Made by a program: the position numbers and the translations under genes
Part shown: one piece after another, positions 21,488-32,997 of the stretch
How the letters are laid out: every line of letters begins with the position of its first letter
How positions within the stretch are numbered: position 1 is the stretch's first letter
From: Gamarada debralockiae
Taxonomy: Eukaryota; Ascomycota; Leotiomycetes; Helotiales; Hyphodiscaceae
NCBI GenBank assembly: GCA_002803225.1
Contig: NXFV01000188.1
Location: forward strand, 1 to 45,014
DNA length: 45,014 nucleotides
Direction of reading: 5' to 3'
Notes under the pieces: generated by a model
What the model saw: only the letters and a program-made list of their open reading frames with translations
What the model was told of the DNA's origin: nothing
The model's database searches: none

Positions 21488-23545
21488 CTTTTCCTTCTAG
21501 AAGCTTGCTACTCCGCCCGTTGTAGAATTTTCAAGCATAAATAAGACCCTCCCATCATCGAACCTCAAATAATCCGCATGTCGCGATACGATTGTTCATT
21601 TAGTATGAAGGAGCTACCGTTCCTACTCACATGTTGGCCATTGCACGTACAGAAGGGGTCCTGGTGCGAGAAAGGTGTTCCTGGTGCGCCACAAAAATTT
21701 CCAAACGGTCCGAAGATCCTCTCGAGTTCGCATGTGCTGCATCTGGCGAGTTCTCTTGTCATCGCGCCCCAATCCTAACCCCTGTCATAATGAATTTCGG
21801 TCCCAAAATGAGACAGGGTGGAGGGGCTCTCCAGATTTGAGCGGTTCTACCTTGTGAGGCACCAGACGTGGTCAAAATAACTACTTTCAGGTTCATAATT
21901 GGTACGCGAAATGTAGGAGCGAAAGGTGTTACCCCGGATCCATAGTCTCCAGAACCTCCGCATTCACTCCGCTGCAATAGTTGAAATTCTCTTAAGAGAA
22001 TTGCCACATGCAGGTGCAGGTGGAAAATGTGGAGTCAAGCCCTTGCCAGGAACCAAGAAAGATCAGATCGAAGCATGGCAATACCATCAAAAAGAAAGCA
22101 GTGAAACGGACGAGGGAAGGAAATTCTTCCACTGGCTGTTGCGTCAAGCGTGAGCATGGCGAGCCACGATGATAACATTGATCGACGATGTCATCTGTCA
22201 GGTGGATGGCAATCTTTTTGGTAAGAGCAGGGCTGTAGGCATTTCGTCTCGATCTCCGCCCTCATGCAGAGCTCGGTTGCCTCTAAATGGTCACGGCCTA
22301 CCATCGTTGATACCGCAATATGGCCCGTGGTATGATGAGAGCCGGCCTCGCTTCAAGCTTCATCCAAAATCGATGACTATCATTATACCCCGTGACATAT
22401 AGTACGAGGCTGGGCAGAGATCAATCTGATACAAGTGTTCTTGGAATTTAAAGCTTGCATATCGTCGATTTAAGTCGCCCAATCGCTGTGAACGAAGCTT
22501 AGAGACTAGCCCCTTGACATTGATATTCCCTACGACCCCATATGTATAGAAAGCGGAAGGCTTTCCCATCTTCTCCATAGTTTCAATAATAATCGTGGAG
22601 AAGCAAGCGCGCTGCCGGACCGCCATTCCCTCACGACCATTTGAGGGAGCCTCGTCTCCAGCGATCAACGTCAAACAACGGATTCAATAATAGCAGCTGC
22701 CAATATAACAGTACCTATTGTTGGAACGCCAACTTGTTCTCAAACTCGTGTCCAGATCGAAAGAAATGATGGATGGTGGAAATCTTCGGGCTACCGGCGG
22801 AAGGGCATTGGATTATTTTTCACCTCGGCCGATTAAAAAACGGGAAGCCGAAGTCGAAATGTCTGCGCTGGAACTCGGCTAGATTTTCGGACTATGGATT
22901 TCTACCTAATACCTCGTTCTTGCAGCATGTACGACGATATAAAAGTGAGATATCGACTCTAACCGACCCATCGACATCTTCCTCGGACCTTGGTATATGT
23001 CGGCGATTCAGACGGCAGTTCAAGGGACCGAATCCTGTGTCGCCGATTGCGCACGATGGAGTCAGAAGCTGAACTCAAAAGCCCAACTTCTAACGACGGC
23101 GTGGTGCAGATGAGCCCAATGCGGCACGGACCGTGGCTCAAAGTTCAGCGAGAACTTCCGAAAATAGTGTCTTAGAACGGTTACACGATATGTCGAGCAT
23201 TCAAACTAAAATGATTGTGCCTCGAAGTGGCAGGTGAATCACGTGATCGGTACAAACCCTCGATGTATTTTTGGATCATCGTCGCAAGCATAAGCTGTTA
23301 CGTCATATGCTACTCTTTAGCTGATGTGCTTTATCGTCCCGTCTTATCCGAGGCCTCCTTTCCTCAATTTCAATAAACGCTTTAAATCCCGTGACCTGCT
23401 TAGCATCTACCGACTGCCGACATCCAACTTTATATGTGGTGAGCAACTCTCATCTCAATTGGCCAACTTCCCCATACGATGACCCGTTGCCTCAGAAGAA
23501 ACGTCGTAACAAGTCACTTAGTGGGGAAGGTAGAAATAGAGGGGA

Positions 23546-23671
23546 AAGTACCCACTTGCCCCACCATTCACTATCAATTATTCAGATGGAATTATTCAGC
23601 ATAAAAGTACCATCTTGCCCCACCATTCGCTATCAATTATTCAGCTTGGTTTGGATGGAATTATTCAGCAT
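23546..23671. repeat. Imperfect direct duplication of about 60 bp
   Basis: The segment at 23546-23585 (starting AAGTACCCACTTGCCCCACC) returns at 23604-23644 with a few changes. A 17-mer, ATGGAATTATTCAGCAT, follows each copy (23586-23602 and 23655-23671). The second copy has a 10-bp insertion before the 17-mer. It lies 180-310 bp upstream of the oxidoreductase ATG. Confidence 0.85.
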
Positions 23672-23680
23672 CTTCCAGAT

Positions 23681-23690
23681 TATATATATA
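23681..23690 (+). promoter_or_regulatory. TA-rich stretch, possible TATA element
   Basis: TATATATATA about 165 bp upstream of the oxidoreductase ATG. It could be a TATA box with a long leader or a simple repeat. Confidence 0.3.
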
Positions 23691-23854
23691 ATGTGAGATG
23701 AAATGGCATGACGTAATATCTCCAATTCGAAGCTACGTGTTTGGCATACTGAAATAGTTGTATCATACTCACCTACAGAAACATCCTTTCCTTCTCTGAA
23801 GAATCTGCGCCTTGTGTCTTCTTCAATTTGTTCCCCTTAGGCTCTAGATCCATC

Positions 23855-25465
23855 ATGTCCAATTCTGTTCCCAAAACGACCAAACAATGGACCATCGAAG
23901 GCACGAATGGCTTTGATAGTTTAAAGCTCAACAAGAGCGCTCCTGTCAACCAGCCAGGTGATTATGAGTGCCTTGTCAAGTTTCACGCTGCTTCATTGAA
24001 TTATAGAGATTTGATTATCCCGCAAGGTAAGAGCTTCGTAAAACAATTAAATGAAGGTATCTAACATCCTGCAGGCAAATACCCATTCCCGCAGAGGTCA
24101 GGAGTAGTTCCAGGATCCGATGGAGCTGGAGAAGTGATTGCAGTTGGTCCTAAAGTGACGAGATTCCAGCCTGGGGCAAAGGTACGTCAACTCCAACCCC
24201 ATTACCCCGAAAATACGGCCTGTGGCACACACTTCTATAGCATGGGAAATCGCTCAATCTCTCATTTCCTTTGAGCAACTAATGCTAACAACCACTTCTC
24301 TATCAGGTAGTAACACACCTCCACCAGGGCCACATCGGCGGCTCCCTCAACGGCCTGTCAGCGAAGACCGCGCTCGGCGGAGTAATTGACGGGACCCTGC
24401 GTGAATATGGCACGTTCAACGAGTCTGGCCTTGTAGATATGCCACCCTCTCTCAACTGGCTCGAAGCCTCAACTCTCTCCTGCGCAGCAGTAACGGCATG
24501 GAACGCTCTATACGGCATCAAACCTCTACAACCGGGTGATGTGGTGCTTACGCAAGGGACGGGAGGGGTGTCTATTTTTGCTGTGCAGTTTGCGAAGGCG
24601 GCTGGTGCTACCGTAATTGCCACAACAAGTTCTGCACAGAAGGCGGATGTGTTGAAGAACTTGGGTGCTGGTACGTGAACATCATATCCGGGGAAGGATG
24701 AAACATCTTTGATCCCTTTCCAATTAAAACATGCGGCGCTAATTTAGTAACCAAGATCACATAATTAACTACAAAGAAACCTCCAATTGGGGCGAGAAAG
24801 CTAAGCAGTTAACCCCCAAGCAAGAGGGCGTTACACACATTCTTGAAGTCGGCGGACCCTCGACCATGGAGCAATCTCTAAACGCCATCAAAATTGATGG
24901 TGTTATCTCAATTATTGGGTTCTTGGGTGGTGGAGCAGATAAGCAGCCCTCATTTTTGGAAGCTTGGATGCATGGTTGTATTGTTAGGGGTATCTCTGTT
25001 GGAAGTCGAGTTCAGTTTGAGGACATGGTATGTTTTCCTCACGTACAACAATGATCAAAGACAAGGAAAGAAGGGCGAGGCTGCTGATGATATTCTAGAA
25101 TCGCGCAATTGAGGCGAACAAAATTAAACCTGTGGTTGATGACAAGGTTTTCACACTTGATGAAATGAAGGAGTAAGTGATTTCTTGAAGTGTCTTGCGA
25201 ACTGCGATTGACATTGACTAGGGCCTACCAATACATGTGGGATCAGAAGTGAGTAATTGCCGGAGCAATCCTTCCTATTTCATCCCAGTTCCCGAGTCCA
25301 AAGGACACTTTCTACCCCAAGGAACATATCTTTAGACCGAAGACATGTCCCGGAACTCATAACTTATGAGACCTCGCTTGCTTGCTCTTTCTTTCCATAT
25401 TGAACGAAAGCTGACTTCGGGATTTTCACAGGCATATTGGAAAGGTTGTTATCAAGATTGATTAG
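23855..25465 (+). CDS. Zinc-free MDR-family alcohol dehydrogenase/quinone oxidoreductase-like protein
   Basis: Seven exons: 23855-24026, 24075-24181, 24307-24670, 24756-25027, 25099-25172, 25222-25248, 25432-25465, 349 residues. The sixth exon is only 27 nt. The N-terminal GroES-like domain has SLNYRDLIIPQG and VPGSDGAGEVIAVGPKVTRF; the catalytic-zinc Cys and His-Glu of classical ADHs are replaced (NYRD, GSDGAG). The Rossmann part contains the nucleotide motif GTGGVSIFAVQFAKAAGATV (177-196) and GADHIINYKE. The C-terminus has FTLDEMKEAYQYMWDQKHIGKVVIKID, matching the family's usual ending. Members reduce quinones or enals, or oxidise alcohols, with NAD(P)H; the substrate is not predictable. 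It converges on the DUF7730-like gene, 313 bp apart. Confidence 0.9.
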
Positions 25466-25778
25466 ATTTTAAAATATACTAAATCCAATTGCCAATTCCC
25501 AAGCATTGCAAACCGAAGAACTTCGTATTCGTAGTCGCACATTAATGCACCGAATCTGAACAAACCCCTGTGCTGTGCTGCATCGGCATGCGGACCGATT
25601 CGCTCACCCCGCCAACGCCCCTTCCTTTCCCTGGATATCCTGAACCCCCCTCCAACAGAAAGCAAAACGCGGAGAGGGAAAACCGCAGATGGACGCGGGA
25701 AAATTATTGCTCTTGAAACCCGAGAAAGGCGACAACAAAACCCAAATGACGCCACAGAACATTCCCCAGATTGTTTGT
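25466..25778. other. Convergent intergenic spacer
   Basis: 313 bp between the stop codons of the oxidoreductase and the DUF7730-like gene. No feature is seen. Confidence 0.5.
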
Positions 25779-27176
25779 TCAAGTTGTTGCGTTGGCGACC
25801 CTCCACCTCAAGCTCACCACCGTGCATTCCGGCCCGAGACCCAGCCCTCTAAGTCGTCTCTTCTCGACGCAGGGTGTGTTTTGCGTCCTATTCCCCTGAC
25901 AATTCACACCGCCAAAACAATACGGACAACGCTCACTCCAGTAGCACAATGGACCCTTCCACTTCCACGTCTTCGATTCCAAGCCCTCCGTACTCAACAC
26001 CTTCCCATCCTTAAGCGGGAATCTCCACGTTTTAGCCTTCTCCACAATCTTCCCTAATTCCACAACCTTATCCTCAGAAGTCTCAAACTCCATCTCAAGT
26101 TCCTTCAGCCCTTTCAAATTCCCAAACGCACATCCCCATCCATCCTCCCTCCACGCAATCACCTGACCCCGCTTTTCAGCATCCCAATCCCGAAGCATCT
26201 GGGCTGCGTCTCCGTTCCTGTCAAGATCTCGGAGTCAGTATTGCCTAATAAGGTAGATATTGGAGTTGTGGCAATGTCTTACGAGCCGTCAACTCTTAAC
26301 ACATTCTTAGCGAGCAAACGACTCGCGAGATATCTTTGTAGGAAAGAGTAATCCGAGGATTTGGGATACGTACCCTCTTTGCGGGTTAATCCCCAAAGGA
26401 GCATTGCGCTCGTTCCACCACCAGTCTCCTCTTCTGATCGTGATTTTGAGCTTCTCGATACCTTGCATGAAGTCCTGCTGGGTAAGTCGGAAGAATGATC
26501 CATCTTCAAGCCAGTAAAGCTGAGTAAAGAGGTGTATGTCTTTCACGAGTTCCAACTGCCAGGGCGTGAATCGCTCAAAGTAGACTTCCTCTTGTTCACC
26601 GGTGACATTGGTGTAGCGTTCATGATGGGGCGGCCAGCGGTTGTGCCAGAAAACGTGTTCCTTGTTCTTTGCTGGCAAGTGGTAGGTCTCTCGGTAGACT
26701 TTGCGGCAAGTTAGAAGTAGGGGGATGGTGACTGCGCGTTTGCCAGTGTAGCCTGGTCGTGTATAGTTTGTGGACTTGGGATACTGAGAGGCCTTGTCGG
26801 ATTTGGTGTACTCTGTGAGTGCGTACTGGAAGATCTGGTCGCGGATCTCAGGGGGGATGCGGCCGTTATAGAGAGGCGAGGCGGATTGGGGGTTCACCGC
26901 CATGGGACGGGTATGTAGTGGTGGAATCGTGGTGTGAATGGATGTTGGTGGGTCGCTTGGGGGTGGTGAGGCAGGTTGCGAAGTCCTTGGTGGTGGATTG
27001 ATTCCAAGGGCGATACGGATGGGAGTCAGAAAGTTCGCGAGTGAGGATCCTGAACCCGTAGATTGATGAGAGGGTGTGGGAGGAGGGTTTCGTCGACCAC
27101 CACGGCCCAGCATGAAAGGCCTTCGATTGTTGCGATTGTTGCCACTCCCGTTTGGGGAATTGGACGAGTTGTCCAT
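25779..27176 (-). CDS. DUF7730/F-box-like fungal protein of unknown function
   Basis: Three exons on the minus strand: 27176-26374, 26333-26283, 26217-25779, 430 residues from MDNSSNSPNGSG. An ATG at 27221 would add 15 residues. Introns are 40 and 65 nt; the middle exon is 51 nt and is required to join NPQRG to YLASRLLAKNVLRVDGSNGD in frame. Residues 1-100 are Ser/Pro/Asn-rich. From about 100 the sequence has the F-box-like start common to DUF7730-type proteins: PLYNGRIPPEIRDQIFQYAL, then VTIPLLLTCRKVYRETYHLP, FWHNRWPP and FTPWQLELVKDIHLFTQLYW. The C-terminus has a Cys pair (CPYCFGGVNC). These families are expanded in Pezizomycotina, and their function is unknown. The exact C-terminus is the least certain part. 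Confidence 0.72.
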
Positions 27177-28375
27177 TGTTGGTAGGCAAGACTGTGAAAC
27201 TATAAGTAACTTGATAGACAAATATTTTGAAACATCAGTAAAGGGAAGAAAATCAATCGTAGCGAATGCCTCGTAGATATCCCTGGTTCTTGTGCCGTCA
27301 CTGTTGCCTTGACCTTCCTCTGCCTTGCTGATTGGACGAGATCATTGCCCAGCTCCAGGCAGGGCAGTGGAGCAAATGTCACGCATTAGTCACGTGGTGA
27401 TAAGATTGAGTTGATGTATTTTGGCTATTCAAGGGCATTAGGCCACAAGGCCAGAGCGGGATAGTTCAAAGCAAAAAGTGCTTCAATAGCCTCAAGGTAG
27501 AGGTCATCAAAGGTACAAGAGTGAAACGATACCATCCTTGACCCTCGAGCAAAGTTGAACAATCTTCACGCGAAAGGCAGAGAAACTCTTTCTTCCGAAC
27601 TGAGCCTCCATATGAAAGTACCCCATAAATAAAAATAACCTGTTCTAGTATCATGCTTATTAGTTGGCATTTCCTAAATACAAATTTTCTTGTCGAGAGC
27701 TTCTATTGTGGATTAATTTGAATATTATTAAGGCTGCACTGCTTTCATCTAACCTTATTCACGCGATACATTTGCCACGCTGTAACAAGATCTTATGTCT
27801 CAAATCTCAGGCAGGATAAAAGGAATTCATTCATTTTCTTGGCAAGTATCTTTTCAAACGTTTCAGGTTAAAATAGGGTGAGAATATATATAAGAGTTCT
27901 GCGAACTGGGAACATTCTCGGCTACAATTGCCGTTTCGTCAGCGGCCACACTCTAGCTGAGATATTACTGTGGCCTTAGGCATTGACAATACTCTGGTGA
28001 AATACGCTAAGCATGCGCCGAAGCTCGCTAACAGTTCCATCTCCAAGTTCTAACCTTAACATGCTAGCTAGCTATTCTAATGACACATTAGAGAGTCCCA
28101 GTAGCTCTACGCGCGCTTCAAACAATTTTCACCTTGCCACGCCAGCTTCAAGCACAAGATAACCTGTATTAGCTCATCAGCTACGCCACGAACCCCACCT
28201 GACATGTTCGAAAGGTATCAATCTCGACTGCGCCTCTCACACCTGTTACGCCCAACTTCATCTTCGCCGTATCAATTTTCTGGCTAAATCATGTGAATCT
28301 CGACCTATAAAGGTTCACCTCAAGTACTGGCTCTCTAGAATTTCTCTCGTATAAGCCTTGGATCAACACTCAATA
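27177..28375. other. Intergenic region upstream of the NLR gene
   Basis: 1.2 kb between divergent start codons. It is AT-richer than its surroundings around 27650-27800. A CACGTG is at 27391-27396 and a TATAAA at 28306. No domain-bearing ORF is seen. Confidence 0.5.
28306..28311 (+). promoter_or_regulatory. TATA box candidate of the NLR gene
   Basis: TATAAA 70 bp upstream of the NLR ATG at 28376, at a plausible distance for a core promoter. Confidence 0.4.
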
Positions 28376-31300
28376 ATGCGTCTTTTGCAACTCCACACCA
28401 ATAGCGAGTTCAGCCTTACCGAGAATCTTATACCTAATGATGTTCCCTCTTATGCGATTTTGTCTCATACTTGGGGGAACGATAATCAAGAGGTTACCTT
28501 TAGAGACTTGGTGGAGGGTTTGGGGAAGACAAAGACTGGATATCGAAAGATTCAATTTTGCGCAGAGCAAGCCGATCGTGATGGCCTCCAGTATTTCTGG
28601 GTAGATACCTGTTGTATTGACAAATCGAACAACACCGAGCTCTCAGAGGCTATCAACTCCATGTTTCGCTGGTATCGCAATGCGGCCAAATGTTACGTAT
28701 ATCTGTCGGATGTTTCAACAAATGACCACAATCAGAACAGCCGGTCGTTCGAGCCGTGGGAGCCGGCTTTTCGCAGAAGCAGATGGTTTACTCGGGGCTG
28801 GACACTACAAGAGCTTATTGCTCCGCCATCGGTTGGATTCTTCAGCTCAGACTGCAAGCGTCTTGGTGACAAGGAATCGTTAGAGCGACAAATTCACGAA
28901 ATAACAGGAATTGCGGCGAAGGCGCTTCGAGGAACTCCTTTGTCTGAATTTAGTGTCGCTGAGCGAATGTCATGGGCAGAAAAGCGCGAAACTAAGCGCG
29001 AAGAGGACATGGCTTACTCTTTGCTGGGCATTTTTGATATCCACATGCCACTCATCTATGGCGAGGGGGCAAAGAATGCATTCCGTCGGCTTCAAGAGGA
29101 GATTGACAAACTTTCAGATTCAGAGGACGGTACGTTTACGCCGTTAGCTCCTTTATACCAGGCACGTGGGTTTGTGAATTATAGCTAATGTGAAATAGGC
29201 TCTCCGAAACCACTTATGGTGCTACCTTTTGGTCGCAACAAGGATTTCATCGGGCGTCAGTCTCAGCTAAACCGGCTTATCACGATTCTACATACCGAGG
29301 ACACTAAGGAAGACTGTCAACGTGTAGCTCTAGCAGGTCTTGGTGGAGTTGGGAAGACCCAGATTGCCTTAGAATGTGCTTTCCAGCTCCAGACGATCTC
29401 TCCGTGTTCTGTGTTTTGGATCCGGGCCACTGATATAATGAGTTTTGACAATGCCTATCGCGACATTGGACAGCAACTCGAGATTCCTGGACTTGAGGAC
29501 GATGAAGCAGACGTCAAGAGATTGGTCAAGGCTAGGCTATCTCAGGAAAGTACTGGGAAATGGCTTATGATCGTGGATAACGCGGATGACTTCGAAATAT
29601 TCTATCACGACAACGACCAAGATAACAAATCTAGTTCTTTGTCTGACTATCTTCCATTTAGTACACTTGGAGCAATCCTATTCACGACTCGGGACCGTGA
29701 GGCTGCTACGAGATACGCTAGCTCAAATGTGGTGGTTGTCAATGAGATGGACAATATAGAATCAAGGGAATTACTTCGACGAAGTCTTCAAGATAAGCAA
29801 CTTATCGATGATAACGGTAGTACAACAAAGCTACTGGACTTGCTCACCAATCTCCCACTTGCAATTATGCAAGCAGCTGCATACCTAAATGCTAAGGGTT
29901 GCACTATCGCTGAGTATCTCCGAATCTATGAAGAGAGCAGTGATAATATTATCAAGTTGTTAAGTAAGGACTTTGAGGACAGCAGGAGATACGCAGGTGC
30001 CAAAAACCCAGTTGCTACAACATGGCTTATCTCCTTCGAGCAGATCCAGCTTCGCAACCCCTTAGCGGCAGACTACATGGCCTTTATCTCTTGTGTCGAA
30101 GAACAAGATATTCCTCGAGACCTCTTGCCACCAGCTTCCGAATTTGACAAGATAGAGGCTCTTGGCACCTTAAAAGCATTTGGGTTTATAAAAGACCGCG
30201 TTAGTGGGACATCATATGATATGCATCGATTAGTTCACTTGGCGATGCAAAATTGGTTAAAGCTTAAGGGCGAATGGAGAGGTTGGAATCAAAAGACCGT
30301 GGAACTGATTATGAGTATTTTCCCGTGGCCTAAGTACGAGAACAGAGCTTTGTGGATGGCGTACCTCCCTCACGCGCAGTGTGTAATTGCCACTATTAAA
30401 AAGAGTTTTACTAGGACAATAGACCTGCCGTTGCGGTTACTACACAACTTAGGACAGTGTTATTCCTTGCAGGGCAAGTACGCAGAGGCTGAGGCGATAG
30501 ACCGACAGACACTGCAGCTCCAGGAGACAGTACTTGGAAAGGATCACCCAGACACGCTTGGTAGTATGATGAACCTTGCAATATCGCTTCGCCAGCAGGG
30601 AAAGTACACAGAGGCCGAGGCGATGGACCGGCAGACGCTGCAGCTCCAGGAGACGGTACTTGGAAAGGATCACCCAAACACGCTTGGGTGCATGAACAAC
30701 CTCGCAAGCTCGCTTCGCCAGCAGGGCAAGTACGCAGAGGCTGAGGCGATGAATCGGCAGACGCTGCAGCTCCAGGAGACAGTACTTGGAAAGGATCACC
30801 CAGACACGCTTATAAGTATGAACAACCTCGCAAGCTCGCTTCGTCAGCAGGGCAAGTACGCAGAGGCTGAGACTATACACCGGCAGACGCTGCAGCTCCA
30901 GGAGACGGTGCTCGGAAAGGACCATCTTGATACACTTGCTAGTATAATAGGCCTCGCAAATTCACTTAGCCAGCAGGGCAAGTACGCAGAGGCTGAGACA
31001 ATGTACCGAGAGACGCTACAGATCAAAGAGACAGTGCTTGGGAAGGACCATCCTGATACACTTGCTAGTATGATGGGCCTCGCAAATTCACTTAGCCAGC
31101 AAGGCAAGTACGCAAAGGCCGAGACGATGTATCGGCAGACGTTGCAGTTCCGGGAGATAGTACTTGGGAAGGATCACCCAGACACGCTTGGTAGTATGAT
31201 GGGCCTCGCAATACCGCTTCGACAGCAGGGCAAGTACGCAGAGGCTGAGGCGATGGACCGGCAGACGCTGCAGCTCCAGGAGACGGTACTTGGAAAGGAT

Positions 31301-31921
31301 CACCCAGACACGCTCATGAGCATGAACAACCTTGCAATATCGCTTGGGCGGCAGGGCAAGTACGTAGAGGCCGAGACTATACACCGGCAGACGCTGCAGC
31401 TCCAGGAGACGGTGCTCGGAAAGGATCACCCAGACACGCTCGGGAGCATGAACAACCTCGCAAGGTTGCTTCGCCAGCAGGGCAAGTACGCAGAGGCCGA
31501 GACTATACACCGGCAGACACTGCGGCTCCGGGAGGCGGTGCTCGGAAAGGATCACCCAGACACGCTCATGAGCATGAACAACCTTGCAATATCGCTTGGG
31601 CGGCAGGGCAAGTACGTAGAGGCCGAGACTATACACCGGCAGACGCTGCAGCTCCAGGAGACGGTGCTCGGAAAGGATCACCCAGATATGCTCATGAGCA
31701 TGAACAACCTTGCAATATCGCTTGGCCAGCAGGGCAAGTACACAGAGGCCGAGGCGATGCGAGAACAAGCCAATTCAAAGTCAGTATATAATATGTCACT
31801 TGCAGAGCACCCTGAGGACAAGCTTGATAAAGGGGGTCGTAAGAAACGGAAAGCAGAACATGAAGGGAATCGAGATCCGCGCAGGAGTACCCGAATAAAG
31901 GAAGGTCGAATAAGCTCCTAG
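28376..31921 (+). CDS. HET/NB-ARC/TPR NLR-type receptor (incompatibility-type protein)
   Basis: Two exons: 28376-29129 and 29199-31921 (69-nt intron with stops in frame), 1158 residues. Residues 1-220 are a HET domain: MRLLQL start, SYAILSHTWG, YFWVDTCCIDKSN, FRWYRNAAKCYVYLSDV, WTLQELIAPPSVGFF, and MAYSLLGIFDIHMPLIYGEG. The NB-ARC core follows: P-loop GLGGVGKT at 298-305, Walker B WLMIVDNADD at 373-382, FTTRDREAA, LLTNLPLAIMQAAAYL, and the MHD-like MHRLVHLAMQNWL. From residue 667 to 1086 are ten 42-residue kinesin-light-chain-like TPR units (NNLA..L.QQGKY.EAE), then an eleventh partial unit. The tail is basic (GGRKKRKAEHEG), possibly nuclear-targeting. Related proteins trigger cell death on non-self recognition, with repeats sensing ligands. 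Partner and trigger are unknown. Confidence 0.93.
30443..31702 (+). repeat. Ten tandem 126-bp TPR units
   Basis: Ten full units of exactly 126 bp start at 30443 and repeat without indels; an eleventh partial copy starts at 31703. Consensus blocks GGCAAGTACGCAGAGG and GGAAAGGATCACCCAGACAC recur. Units 8 (31325-31450) and 10 (31577-31702) are identical for about 110 nt. Confidence 0.97.
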
Positions 31922-32997
31922 AGTGGTAAAGAGATATTGACAGCGTAACCAAGGGCTACGATGAACCGAAGTGACAGCAGAACAAATTTAGCCTTAAAAT
32001 TAATTGATTTCATCAACTAAAGGCCTTCATAGTTGAGATAGGCTTGGCTAAAGTATCGTTTACCCATGATCTGAGGTCTTTATTGATAGGACATTTGGGG
32101 GATGGAGAGGCTGACGAAGAGACAGGACGACGTGATGCCGAAACCGTTTAGAATTAAACAGCTGGTGCCAAAGATAGAAGTGCCTTTAATGAAGAGCCAG
32201 GAGTTGCCACGATAAACGAGCATGGGAGATGGTAGTTGTGTATGGGTGGGACAAGGCGAAGGCATATTTGTAGATACCCTTTGGTGCTGTGCACTATGTA
32301 TGAAATGAGGATAGAATCATGAACTCTACTACTCAGATAAATTCAAGGTTGAGTCTGAGTTCGACATGTGTCGAGTCGTTATTTGGACTAACTTGTCAAA
32401 TACTGGAGTCTATGAGGTGAGCGAGTTTGATTGTAATTCACGCATCCCCGTAAAGGAATTGGCCAGTGGCCACAGCGTTGACAACTAGCGAGCAGAGGCA
32501 GGAGTGTCATTGGTTGACTGTCTGCATTAGTGGAGATGTTGCTCAGCTTGAGACGGTTGTTGGAGAACCAGGACTTTGAAAATCCTCGGGAGGCGTGTTG
32601 ACGTTGAGCAAAAAATGGCTTGTCCATGCTGCAAAGTTAAGGAAAAGCGATGAATGAATAGGAACATCGTTACTTATATCTGCCGGCCAATGGAAGAAGT
32701 AAGTGAGCGGTTCATTACTTATAAACCAGATTCTCATGAACATCATGCATTATGCTATCTGAGCTACTAAACAGTAAGGAAACAAGTAAACCCACCGCAA
32801 ATCCCTATGAACGTCCTGTGAAGGTAATAGTAAGAACCCAAACAAACAGAGCTGAGTGGTATCATAAGCCTCGTAGCAATCCTTCCCCCAAAATCAACTT
32901 TTCGCCTTCAATGCAGGTCTTGTTTCTCAATTTCTCGTAGCAGAGTGGTCTCGTGGTCAGATGCTTGAACTTATCGGTGACCCGAGGGGAGGCGGAT
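31922..32997. other. Convergent intergenic region
   Basis: 1.1 kb between the stop codons of the NLR and the DUF1774-type gene. Only short ORFs without domains were seen. Confidence 0.5.

Larger units (their letters stand above)
20518..23854. other. Long gene-poor region upstream of the XlnR homologue
   Basis: 3.3 kb between divergent start codons. ORFs of 60-104 codons occur in all frames but none shows a domain. It contains several CreA-like hexamers near the XlnR homologue (20779-21487), a CACGTGATCG element at 23241-23250, a direct repeat at 23546-23671 and a TATATATATA stretch at 23681-23690. A large regulatory 5' region is typical of xlnR-type genes. A degraded gene cannot be excluded around 21.5-22.7 kb. 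Confidence 0.5.

Noticed and set aside
22360..22674. 104-codon minus-strand ORF in the xlnR upstream region
   Set aside because: No domain, no neighbouring exons, and length within chance expectation.
23503..23513. GTCGTAACAAG, identical to part of the 3' end of 18S rRNA
   Set aside because: Only 11 bp match and the flanks are unrelated, so it is chance.
30449..31768. Long minus-strand ORFs (up to 226 codons) with Leu/Cys repeats
   Set aside because: They are antisense shadows of the TPR array: a 126-bp period divisible by three keeps other frames open too.
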